DNA from: DASQUK01 sp046723645
GTDB lineage: Bacteria > Actinomycetota > Acidimicrobiia > Acidimicrobiales > VFJN01
Assembly: GCA_046723645.1 (NCBI GenBank)
Contig: JBKOUY010000078.1
Span: 1-14,398 of the forward strand
Length of the DNA stretch: 14,398 nt
Direction: 5' to 3'
Shown: positions 1 to 9,209 of the stretch, piece by piece
Numbering within the stretch: position 1 is the first letter of the stretch
How the letters are laid out: the number at the start of each line of letters is the position of its first letter
Translations under genes and position numbers: made by a program
Notes under the pieces: generated by a model
Database searches by the model: none
Seen by the model: only the letters and a program-made list of their open reading frames with translations
What the model was told of the DNA's origin: nothing

Positions 1-516
1 CTGGTCCTCGAGCCCCAGCTGGTGATCTGCGACGAGCCGGTGTCGGCCCTCGACGTGTCGGTCCAGGCGCAGATCCTGAACCTGCTCGAGGACCTCAAGG
101 AGCGCTACGGGCTGACGCTGATCTTCATCACCCACGACCTGGCGGTGGTCAAGAACGTCAGCGACCGGGTGGCCGTGATGTATCTCGGCAAGATCTGCGA
201 GGTGGCGGCCCCCGACCGGCTCTACGCGAACCCGGCGCACCCCTACACCGCGGCCTTGCTGGCGTCGATCCCGGTGCCCGACCCGGAGGCTCCTGCGGAG
301 CCCGGCGGCCTCACGGCCGGCGACCTGCCGTCGCCGTTGGATCCGCCCAGCGGCTGCCGCTTCCGCACCCGCTGCCCGCGGGCGCAGGAACTGTGCGCCA
401 CCGAGGAACCCCAGACGCGCGAAGTGGCCGAGGGCCAGTTCGTCGCCTGCCACTTCCCGCTGGTCGGCGAGCAGGCGTCGGCCACGCCGGTGGAGGTGAC
501 CGCGGCGCGCACCTAG
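1..516 (+). CDS. Oligopeptide/dipeptide ABC transporter ATP-binding protein, C-terminal part (5' end outside window)
   Basis: This is the C-terminal 171 residues of an OppD/DppD/OppF-class ATPase; the open frame runs off the left edge. The fragment opens with the Walker B strand and catalytic glutamate (LVICDEP), the D-loop (SALDVSVQAQ) and the H-loop histidine (ITHD). The family-specific C-terminal extension (oligo_HPY type) follows from NPAHPYTAALL. That extension carries four cysteines, in GCRFRTRCPRAQELC and then ACHF. In this family such cysteines can bind an iron-sulfur cluster, as reported for the mycobacterial Opp importer. The protein would hydrolyse ATP on the cytoplasmic face to drive import of peptides or related solutes. 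Walker A and the signature motif lie upstream of the window. A TetR-family gene starts 13 bp after the stop, so the two are probably co-transcribed. The family call is firm; the substrate cannot be told. Confidence 0.93.
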   Translation: MVLEPQLVICDEPVSALDVSVQAQILNLLEDLKERYGLTLIFITHDLAVVKNVSDRVAVMYLGKICEVAAPDRLYANPAHPYTAALLASIPVPDPEAPAEPGGLTAGDLPSPLDPPSGCRFRTRCPRAQELCATEEPQTREVAEGQFVACHFPLVGEQASATPVEVTAART

Positions 517-529
517 GCGCCGGTCCACC

Positions 530-1162
530 ATGTCGTCGCCCGCCGAATCCGCCGCGCCGTCGACCCACCGGCGTGCCCGATCGAGGCCGGGACGGCGCCG
601 GCTCGAGCCCGAGCGCCGGCGAGCCGAGATCGTCGAGGCGGCGACCACGATCTTCCGGGAACGCGACCCCAACACCGTGCGGTTCGAGGAGGTCGCCGAC
701 GCTGCGGGCGTATCCCGGTCGCTGGTGTACGCATACTTCGGCGATCGGGGCGGGCTGCTGGCCGCCGTGTATCTCCACAGCCTCGCCGGGCTCGACGAGG
801 ACCTGTCGAGCCTGCTCAACGACGTGCCCGTGGACGAGGCCCGATTGCGGGCGCTCGTGCACCGCTACCTGCGCCTGGTCCGCGCCAACGCCGCGTCGTG
901 GCCGCTCTTCGCCGCCGCCGGCGCACTGGAGCACCCCGCGGTGCAGCAGGCTCGGCGCGCTCGCATCCAGTGCATCGCCGACACCTGGGGCGGCGGGCCG
1001 GCGGAGCGGCTGCTCGCCCGAGGGGTCATCGGGATGCTCGAGGCCAGTGCCAGCGAGTGGGTCGAGCACCGCGCGTGCTCGCTCGAGGACGCCGCCGACC
1101 TGCTCACGAGCACGCTGTGGAACGGCCTCGGCCGGTTCCCGCCGGTCGACGTCTCCGGCTGA
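530..1162 (+). CDS. TetR/AcrR-family transcriptional regulator
   Basis: The protein has 210 residues, normal for the family. A basic, disordered N-terminus (about residues 10-32, many Arg) precedes a TetR_N DNA-binding domain at about 30-78. That domain shows the usual helix pattern: RRAEIVEAATTIF, then VRFEEVADAAGVSRSLVYAYFGDRGGLL with the recognition helix SRSLVYAYFGD. The remainder (about 80-205) is an alpha-helical ligand-binding domain that I cannot assign to a ligand. The ATG at 530 lies 13 bp after the transporter ATPase stop and has no clear Shine-Dalgarno, which suggests coupling or read-through from the ABC operon. A later in-frame start is possible because the first 25 residues are low complexity. 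It may regulate the adjacent peptide-type transporter, but that is inference from position only. Confidence 0.9.
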   Translation: MSSPAESAAPSTHRRARSRPGRRRLEPERRRAEIVEAATTIFRERDPNTVRFEEVADAAGVSRSLVYAYFGDRGGLLAAVYLHSLAGLDEDLSSLLNDVPVDEARLRALVHRYLRLVRANAASWPLFAAAGALEHPAVQQARRARIQCIADTWGGGPAERLLARGVIGMLEASASEWVEHRACSLEDAADLLTSTLWNGLGRFPPVDVSG

Positions 1163-1169
1163 CAACACA

Positions 1170-1190
1170 GCCGGGGTCGCCTTTCCCGGC
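1170..1190 (+). terminator. Candidate terminator hairpin after the TetR gene
   Basis: GCCGGG (1170-1175) pairs with CCCGGC (1185-1190) around a 9-nt loop, starting 8 nt after the TetR stop codon. There is no U-tract, which is common for high-GC actinobacterial terminators. GC-rich DNA produces such stems by chance, so this is only a candidate. Confidence 0.35.
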
Positions 1191-1220
1191 ACCGGCGGAC
1201 ACGATCGTTCGCTTGGTCTA

Positions 1221-1226
1221 ACGTTT
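1221..1226 (+). promoter_or_regulatory. Candidate -10 box TAACGT for the septum-formation-type gene
   Basis: TAACGT fits the actinobacterial TAnnnT -10 pattern and recurs exactly at 9161-9166. A weak -35 candidate, CGGACA (1196-1201, four of six matches to TTGACA), lies 19 bp upstream. The predicted start near 1233 leaves a leader of about 20 nt before the ATG at 1255. The box lies in the longest gene-free stretch of this neighbourhood, which supports a promoter. Confidence 0.45.
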
Positions 1227-1254
1227 CACGCCGGGGACCGTGGGCGAGGGAGAC

Positions 1255-1320
1255 ATGTCGGACGACGGGTCGCGCGTACCTGACCTGATGAACGACGACG
1301 CGCGGCGTCGGCGGCCGTGA
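1255..1320 (+). CDS. Putative 21-residue leader peptide / upstream ORF
   Basis: A short frame starts at ATG 1255, preceded by a purine-rich Shine-Dalgarno-like stretch (GAGGGAG, 1246-1252). It encodes 21 residues: a polar, acidic N-terminus (MSDDGSRVPDLMNDD) and then a basic end (ARRRRP). Its TGA (1318-1320) overlaps the GTG start (1317-1319) of the next gene in the four-base GTGA arrangement typical of translational coupling. The downstream gene has no good ribosome-binding site of its own, so its ribosomes may be delivered by termination on this frame. The peptide resembles nothing I know, and it may matter only as a translated leader. Chance is possible at this length; the SD, the promoter position and the overlap argue against it. 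Confidence 0.5.
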   Translation: MSDDGSRVPDLMNDDARRRRP

Positions 1321-2027
1321 GCGATCAGTGGGGCCCGCCGGGCCCGTATCCGCCACCCCCGCCGGGCCAATACCCGCCGCCGCCTCCGCCGCCGGGTCCG
1401 GCACCGTCGTTCCCGCCCGCCGGCGGTCCGCACGGGCGCGTCGTGTGGCCGTGGGTGTTGGGTGGACTGGCGGTGGTCGTCCTCGTCGCGGCAGGGGTGT
1501 TCGTCGCGACGCGGGGCGGCGACGACGGATCGACCGTCACCGACTCGGAGCGCGAGACGACGACCGAGCGCCCCAGCACAACGACGACCAGCGAGGCACC
1601 CAGCACCACGGCCACGAGCGAGCCCACCGGCGCCCCCGGATCCGGTGTCAGCGTGTTTCCCGACGAATTGCGCGTGGGTGACTGCTTCGACGATTCCGGT
1701 CACGGCACGCCCGAGGTGGGCGAGATCAGTCGCGTGGAGTGCGGCGCGCCCCACGACGCAGAGGTGTACGCGCTGGCGACGTTGCCCGGCGGGCAGGACG
1801 CACCCTATCCCGGGGACGACGAGGTCGCCGACACGAGCGACCAGCTGTGCCTGGATCAGTTCGCGGCGTACGTCGGCGTCGAGTACCTCGACTCGAAGTG
1901 GGCGTTCGGGTACTACACGCCCGTCGAGGAATCCTGGCGCAAGTTCGGCGATCGCGGGGTCATCTGCTATCTGGTCGAGCCCGAATTCGGCAAGATCGAG
2001 GGCTCGCAGCGGGGCACCAGGACCTGA
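1317..2027 (+). CDS. Single-pass membrane protein with septum-formation-type extracytoplasmic domain
   Basis: The protein has 236 residues. Residues 1-40 are Pro/Gly-rich and predicted cytoplasmic (runs such as YPPPPPGQYPPPPPPPG). One transmembrane helix follows at about 43-64 (VVWPWVLGGLAVVVLVAAGVFV), then a Ser/Thr/Glu/Pro-rich linker (about 70-108), probably crossing the outer wall layer. The C-terminal domain (about 112-222) has the pattern of the actinobacterial 'Septum formation' family: LRVGDCFDD, ISRVECGAPHDAEVYA, LCLDQFAAYVG, WAFGYYTPVEESW and RGVICYL. Four cysteines (123, 142, 178, 217) could form two disulfides outside the membrane. Family members are exported or membrane-anchored, and their biochemical role is poorly defined. 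The GTG start at 1317 overlaps the stop of a small upstream ORF. The septum name is a family label, not proof of a role in division. Confidence 0.8.
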   Translation: MSDQWGPPGPYPPPPPGQYPPPPPPPGPAPSFPPAGGPHGRVVWPWVLGGLAVVVLVAAGVFVATRGGDDGSTVTDSERETTTERPSTTTTSEAPSTTATSEPTGAPGSGVSVFPDELRVGDCFDDSGHGTPEVGEISRVECGAPHDAEVYALATLPGGQDAPYPGDDEVADTSDQLCLDQFAAYVGVEYLDSKWAFGYYTPVEESWRKFGDRGVICYLVEPEFGKIEGSQRGTRT

Positions 2028-2099
2028 CCGGCACGCAGTTCCTGACCGACCGGCGTTTGCGCAGGTGAGGACACCATTCCTGACGCCAGGTGACCAACC

Positions 2100-2130
2100 A
2101 TGACACAGCGAGACGACCTGAGGGCATACT
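2100..2130 (+). promoter_or_regulatory. Candidate leaderless promoter of ku
   Basis: ATGACA (2100-2105, five of six matches to TTGACA) and CATACT (2125-2130, four of six to TATAAT) are separated by 19 bp. CATACT lies at -12 to -7 relative to the A of the ku ATG at 2137, so transcription would begin at or next to the start codon. No Shine-Dalgarno is visible before ku, consistent with a leaderless mRNA. The spacer is slightly long. Confidence 0.45.
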
Positions 2131-2136
2131 TCCCCC

Positions 2137-3120
2137 ATGCCCCGTGCCATGTGGAGCGGCGCCATCAGCTTCGGGCTGGTCAACATCCCCATCAAGCTGT
2201 TCACCGCCGTGTCGCGCAAGAACGTGTCCTTCAACCAGATCGACACCCGCACCGGCTCGCGAATCCAGTACCGGAAGGTGTCGGCCGCCGACGGTGAGGA
2301 GGTGCCCAGCGAGGCGATCGCCAAGGGCTACCAGCTCCCCTCCGGCGAATACGTGTTGGTTGGTGACGACGAGCTCGCCGCCCTCGACCCCGAGGCCACC
2401 CGCACGATCGACATCGAGCAGTTCGTCGACCTCGAGGAGATCGACCCCGTCTTCTACGACGCCGCGTACTACGTGGCGCCGGACAAGGGCGCCAGCAAGC
2501 CCTACGCACTGTTGACCCGCGCCATGGAGGAGCAGGGCAAGGTGGCGATCGCCCGGCTCGTCATGCGCACCAAGCAGTACCTCGCGGCGTTGCGCCCCAA
2601 GGACGGGATGCTGGTCATGTCGACGATGGTTTACGCCGACGAGGTCAACGACCCCGCGCAGCTCGACGGCGTCGAGGACATGCACGACGTCGACGTCAGC
2701 GAGCGGGAGCTGCGCATGGCGGAACAGCTCATCGACTCGCTCACCGAGCCATTCGAGCCCGAGCGCTACGAGGACACCTACCGCAACCAGGTGCTGGACC
2801 TCATTGACCGCAAAGCCGCAGGCGAGGAGGAGGTCGTCGCCGCGCCGGCGCCGGCCGCCGAGGAGAAGGTCGTCGACCTCATGGCCGCGCTCGAGGCCAG
2901 CGTGCGTGACGCCAAGGAGGCCCGCAAGCGCCACCCTACGGCCAAGGCGGCGGCCGGCGGGGGCGGGGGATCGGATGAGAGCGACGACGGCGACGCCAGG
3001 CCGGCCCGCCGCTCCAGCAAGGCCGCCAAGGCAACCAAGGCGGCCAAGTCCTCCAAGGCCAGCAAGGCGGCCAAGTCGACCAAGTCGACCAAGGCGGCGC
3101 CCAGGCGAAAGTCGGCGTAG
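2137..3120 (+). CDS. ku: Bacterial Ku homolog, DNA end-binding protein of NHEJ
   Basis: The protein has 327 residues and begins with the conserved Ku N-terminus (MWSGAISFGLVNIPIKLFTAV). The Ku core covers about residues 3-255 (for example YQLPSGEYVLVGDDEL, IDPVFYDAAYYVAPDKGASKPYALL and ARLVMRTKQYLAALRP). It ends with the LigD-interacting segment VVDLMAALEASVRDA (245-259). Homodimeric bacterial Ku encircles double-strand DNA ends and recruits LigD. A linker (about 268-290, Gly/Asp/Ser) leads to a tail of Lys-Ala/Ser/Thr repeats (about 293-327), similar to the lysine-rich tails of mycobacterial and Streptomyces Ku proteins. Such tails are linked to DNA binding and threading. A polymerase-domain gene starts 39 bp downstream in the same direction, which supports an NHEJ operon. 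The ATG fits both the homology and the candidate -10 box seven bases upstream. Confidence 0.96.
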   Translation: MPRAMWSGAISFGLVNIPIKLFTAVSRKNVSFNQIDTRTGSRIQYRKVSAADGEEVPSEAIAKGYQLPSGEYVLVGDDELAALDPEATRTIDIEQFVDLEEIDPVFYDAAYYVAPDKGASKPYALLTRAMEEQGKVAIARLVMRTKQYLAALRPKDGMLVMSTMVYADEVNDPAQLDGVEDMHDVDVSERELRMAEQLIDSLTEPFEPERYEDTYRNQVLDLIDRKAAGEEEVVAAPAPAAEEKVVDLMAALEASVRDAKEARKRHPTAKAAAGGGGGSDESDDGDARPARRSSKAAKATKAAKSSKASKAAKSTKSTKAAPRRKSA

Positions 3121-3159
3121 CGAGGGTCCGCCCGTGGGCGTTGCCGCGAGGGTCGGTTA

Positions 3160-4080
3160 GTGGCGGAACGCGCCACGCGGCGCTCCGCCACCGTCGAGGT
3201 CGAGGGTCGCCGGCTCACGCTGTCCAACCTCGACAAGGTCCTCTATCCCGAGGCCGGGACGACCAAGGCGGAGGTCATCGAGTACTACGCCCGCATCGCC
3301 GCGGCGATGGTCCCGCACCTCGAGGACCGGGGCGTGACGCTGCGGCGGTTCCCCAACGGAGTCGACGGCGGGTCCTTCTTCGAGAAGCGCTGCCCGTCGC
3401 ACCGGCCCGGCTGGCTCGGCACGGTCCTGGGGCCGGGCGACCGCAACGGCAACATCGACTACTGCTGCCTCGATTCGCCGCCGGCACTGGTCTGGGCCGC
3501 CAACATGGCGGCCCTCGAGATCCACGCCCCGATGGCCCGGGGCGTCGACATCGACAGCCCGACGATGTGCGTGTTCGACCTCGACCCCGGCGCGCCGGCG
3601 GCGATTAGGGAGTGCGCCGACGTGGCGCTCGATGTGCGCCACGTTCTGGGGGGGCTCGGTCTGGAGGGATTCCCGAAGACGTCGGGCTCGAAGGGCCTCC
3701 AGGTCTACGTGCCGCTCAATCGGCCGCACACGCATCAGCAGGCGTCGCGGTTCGCCCAAGCGGTGGCCCAGCTGCTGGAGCGCGCCCATCCCGACGCCGT
3801 GGTGTCCAACATGAAGAAGTCGCTGCGCCCGGGCAAGGTGTTCGTGGACTGGAGCCAGAACAGCCGCCACAAGACGACGGTCGCCGTCTACTCGCTCCGG
3901 GCCCGCCCGCGGCCGACCGTGTCCACGCCCGTCACCTGGGAGGAGGTCGAGGCGGCCGCCGACGGGGCACCGCTGTCCTTCGCGGCCGATGACGTCGTCG
4001 CCCGCGTGGAGGACCAGGGCGACCTGTTCGCGCCCACGGTGACGCTCGAGCAGTCGCTGCCGGAGCACTCCGAGCTCTGA
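3160..4080 (+). CDS. Stand-alone LigD-type polymerase/primase domain protein (NHEJ PolDom)
   Basis: This 306-residue protein spans one archaeo-eukaryotic-primase-type LigD polymerase domain, with no ligase or phosphoesterase domain. Family motifs are LTLSNLDKVLYPEAGTTKAEVIEYY (20-43), RFPNGVDGGSFFEKRCP, the metal-binding motif FDLDPG (D140, D142), motif II TSGSKGL followed by Q181, and VFVDWSQNSRHKTTVAVYSLRA with D230 as third metal ligand. The enzyme would extend or fill in DNA ends with NTPs/dNTPs, preferring ribonucleotides in characterised relatives, before ligation. Motif II usually ends in His (SGxKGxH); here the codon at 3700-3702 is CAG (Gln). The GTG start at 3160 has a GAGGGT Shine-Dalgarno at 3148-3153. 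Ku lies just upstream, so both are probably on one transcript, and the ligase must be encoded elsewhere. It could be called PolD1-like (the stand-alone mycobacterial type), but I leave the symbol blank. Confidence 0.9.
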   Translation: MAERATRRSATVEVEGRRLTLSNLDKVLYPEAGTTKAEVIEYYARIAAAMVPHLEDRGVTLRRFPNGVDGGSFFEKRCPSHRPGWLGTVLGPGDRNGNIDYCCLDSPPALVWAANMAALEIHAPMARGVDIDSPTMCVFDLDPGAPAAIRECADVALDVRHVLGGLGLEGFPKTSGSKGLQVYVPLNRPHTHQQASRFAQAVAQLLERAHPDAVVSNMKKSLRPGKVFVDWSQNSRHKTTVAVYSLRARPRPTVSTPVTWEEVEAAADGAPLSFAADDVVARVEDQGDLFAPTVTLEQSLPEHSEL

Positions 4081-4106
4081 TCGGTCCGCGGCGGGACGGG
4101 ACGGCG

Positions 4107-4112
4107 TACGGT
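4107..4112 (+). promoter_or_regulatory. Candidate -10 box TACGGT before the YjbQ-family gene
   Basis: TACGGT fits TAnnnT and lies at -13 to -8 from the ATG at 4120, the same spacing as the boxes at 10293 and 11867. There is no Shine-Dalgarno between it and the ATG, so a leaderless transcript is plausible. I see no convincing -35. Confidence 0.35.
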
Positions 4113-4119
4113 CGCCGGC

Positions 4120-4524
4120 ATGGAGTCGACCGAGCTGACCGTTCGCACCGCCACCCGCCCCACCGTCGTCGACATCACGGCGGAGGTGGCCGGGTTCTGC
4201 CGTGGGCGGGGCGACGGCCTGCTCTCGGTCTTCGTGCCACATGCCACCGCCGGTGTCGCCATCATGGAGACCGGCGCCGGGAGCGACGACGACCTGCTGG
4301 CGGTGCTGGGCGAGCTCCTGCCGCGTGACGACCGCTGGCGACACCGGCACGGGTCGGCCGGTCACGGCGCCGACCACCTGCTGCCGGCGTTCATCGCCCC
4401 CAGCATCACCGTCCCCGTGGTGGGCGGGCGCCCCACGCTCGGCACCTGGCAGTCGATCGTGGTGGTCGACACCAACCGCGACAACCCGGACCGCCGCGTC
4501 AGGCTGAGCTTCCTCGCCGGCTAG
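4120..4524 (+). CDS. YjbQ/UPF0047 family protein
   Basis: The protein has 134 residues, the usual length for this compact family. Conserved landmarks are FVPHATAGVAIMETGAGSDDD (about 38-58), DRWRHRHG followed by GADHLLPAFIAPSITVPVVGGR, and LGTWQSIVVVDTNRDNP near the C-terminus. Family members are small trimeric cytosolic enzymes. Some show weak thiamine-phosphate-synthase-like activity in vitro, but the physiological role is unsettled. The histidines in PHATAG and GADH lie where the family has its metal/active-site histidines. The ATG at 4120 is 40 nt after the polymerase-domain stop. The protein could be expressed from the NHEJ operon or from its own leaderless promoter. It ends facing the minus-strand membrane protein gene 21 bp away. 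Confidence 0.88.
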   Translation: MESTELTVRTATRPTVVDITAEVAGFCRGRGDGLLSVFVPHATAGVAIMETGAGSDDDLLAVLGELLPRDDRWRHRHGSAGHGADHLLPAFIAPSITVPVVGGRPTLGTWQSIVVVDTNRDNPDRRVRLSFLAG

Positions 4525-4536
4525 TGAGCGCTCACT
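4523..4536. promoter_or_regulatory. 14-bp perfect palindrome between convergent genes
   Basis: AGTGAGCGCTCACT is a perfect palindrome overlapping the TAG stop (4522-4524) of the YjbQ gene and lying 9 bp from the stop of the opposing membrane protein gene. Its central 12 bp equal the core of the symmetric lac-type operator. It may be a protein-binding site or the stem of a weak bidirectional terminator (5-bp stem, GCGC loop). Neither is proved. Confidence 0.35.
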
Positions 4537-4545
4537 TGTGCCGGT

Positions 4546-5433
4546 CTACGGGTGGTGGTGGCCGGGCGCCAGCTTGGGGTCGGCGGCGCCGGGGTTGGCC
4601 AGCGCCGGCTTCACCGCGGTGGGGTCGGTCACCGCCCCGTCGGGAGCCGTCGCATCCACCGAGGGGATCGGGCGGGTGCCCTGACTGTCGTCCCCGCCCC
4701 TCGCCAGCGGCGTGGCGAGCGTGGGGTTGAGTTCGACGTCGCCGGCGGTGCCGCGTCTGGTGACATCGCCGGCGGGCGGGCCCTCCTGGATCACCCCCGG
4801 GAACACCGAGGGTGCGTTGTAGGCAACGGGTGACAACGGCGAGGCGTCGTCCGCCCACCAGGGCGCGGGCGGTGTGATCGGGGCGCGGCCGGGTGAGCGG
4901 GCGATGGGTCCGGTGGCCACCCCGGGCCGCAGCGCCGGTCGGGTCCGCACGCTCGCCGCGACCGCCACGGCCGCGCCGACGGTCCAGCCCGTCCACAGCC
5001 CGAAGCCGGCGCCCAGGTTCGCGGCGCCCACCAGGTTGTCGAAGTAGCTGGTTCCGAAGGGGTTCTGGGCGGTGCCGAGCACCGCGTCCCGGTACGCGAA
5101 GTCCACTGCGCCGGCCAGCCCGGCCGCCACGCCGAGGCTGCCCCAACCGGCAAGGAAGGCGGCTCCGTGAGAGGCCCGCCCGGCGAGCGCGGTGAGGAGG
5201 GCCACCACGACGAACAGTACGGCGAGCTTGAGCACCACGCCCCAGACCACGTCGGCCGCGGTGCCGCTCTCGAACACATCCCAGTTGGGGATGCCGGTGA
5301 GGGTCGACGCCGCGACGGGCATGCGATGACGTTCGGCGAGGTCCTGCGCCTGGTGGACAACCGCGGGGCTGCCGAGCACGCCGACCAATACCCCTACGCA
5401 GGCCGTTCCTGTGACCGCGGATCGTGCAGACAT
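4546..5433 (-). CDS. Uncharacterised multi-pass membrane protein with Pro-rich C-terminal tail
   Basis: I do not recognise this 295-residue protein. Four hydrophobic segments are visible: about 7-27 (signal-anchor-like), 60-84 (VVWGVVLKLAVLFVVVALLTAL), 91-114 and 136-161. A loop of about 30 residues sits between the first two. From about 165 to the end the sequence is Pro/Ala/Gly/Asp-rich, without hydrophobic segments and probably disordered, ending in GHHHP. The ATG at 5433 is chosen because a signal-anchor follows at once and an AT-rich island lies just upstream. The open frame continues much further up under metH, but that part is a low-complexity antisense shadow. The gene is downstream of and parallel to metH (125 bp gap), so read-through is possible. 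Coding status rests on coherent membrane topology rather than homology. Confidence 0.7.
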   Translation of the reverse strand: MSARSAVTGTACVGVLVGVLGSPAVVHQAQDLAERHRMPVAASTLTGIPNWDVFESGTAADVVWGVVLKLAVLFVVVALLTALAGRASHGAAFLAGWGSLGVAAGLAGAVDFAYRDAVLGTAQNPFGTSYFDNLVGAANLGAGFGLWTGWTVGAAVAVAASVRTRPALRPGVATGPIARSPGRAPITPPAPWWADDASPLSPVAYNAPSVFPGVIQEGPPAGDVTRRGTAGDVELNPTLATPLARGGDDSQGTRPIPSVDATAPDGAVTDPTAVKPALANPGAADPKLAPGHHHP

Positions 5434-5435
5434 CG

Positions 5436-5460
5436 TACCCAATAGATAACGCGCTACGTT
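5436..5460 (-). promoter_or_regulatory. AT-rich putative promoter of the membrane protein gene
   Basis: On the minus strand, TTATCTATT ends 7 nt before the ATG at 5433 and stands out as a local low-GC island in very GC-rich DNA. No strict TAnnnT hexamer fits, and no Shine-Dalgarno is present. A leaderless promoter is the simplest reading. Confidence 0.3.
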
Positions 5461-5515
5461 GAGAGACGCAATACCACGCTTCGCGTTGAAGCGGCGTGCG
5501 CCCCTCCAAGCTACG

Positions 5516-5534
5516 CCCGGCGGCTCCTGCCGGG
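5516..5534 (-). terminator. Candidate terminator hairpin after metH
   Basis: CCCGGC (5516-5521) pairs with GCCGGG (5529-5534) around a 7-nt loop, 25 nt beyond the metH stop. There is no U-tract, and the stem is only 6 bp in GC-rich sequence. Confidence 0.35.
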
Positions 5535-5558
5535 TGGCCGGGGTTGGGGCTGGGCCCG

Positions 5559-9059
<3,501 letters not shown>

Positions 9060-9071
9060 ACGTGAGGCACA

Positions 9072-9077
9072 AGGCTA
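9072..9077 (-). promoter_or_regulatory. Candidate -10 box TAGCCT of metH
   Basis: On the minus strand TAGCCT lies at -18 to -13 from the metH ATG (9059), giving a predicted 5' leader of only about 6 nt. The same hexamer is found before two plus-strand genes (10293 and 11867). No -35 is evident. Confidence 0.4.
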
Positions 9078-9146
9078 CCGGCCGGCCGTGCCCGGAACGG
9101 AAGCCGGAATCGGCGGCGCTCGGCGTCACGGGCGGCCGGTCCCGGA

Positions 9147-9158
9147 GGCACCGGTGCC
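9147..9158. promoter_or_regulatory. 12-bp palindrome in the metH/Dabb divergent promoter region
   Basis: GGCACCGGTGCC is a perfect palindrome ending 2 bp before the candidate -10 TAACGT (9161-9166). Its position in the spacer of that promoter fits a repressor operator, but a 12-bp GC palindrome can arise by chance here. Confidence 0.3.
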
Positions 9159-9160
9159 GG

Positions 9161-9166
9161 TAACGT
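9161..9166 (+). promoter_or_regulatory. Candidate -10 box TAACGT of the Dabb gene
   Basis: TAACGT is identical to the box at 1221. Transcription would start near 9173, leaving a leader of about 36 nt that contains the Shine-Dalgarno AGGGAGGA (9196-9203), 6 nt before the ATG at 9210. This is one of the few genes here with a canonical ribosome-binding site. Confidence 0.45.
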
Positions 9167-9209
9167 CACCCTGCATGGCCGCCCGGCGGCCGGCGAGGGA
9201 GGACGCCCG

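Noticed and set aside
311..1192. Minus-strand 293-codon frame opposite the ABC ATPase and TetR genes
   Set aside because: It is antisense to two clear genes and has no recognisable domain.
2039..2090. Direct repeat TTCCTGAC (2039-2046, 2077-2084) and CCTG-ACGC-CAGG inverted repeat upstream of ku
   Set aside because: They are too short, and too far from the candidate -10 to weigh as an operator without conservation data.
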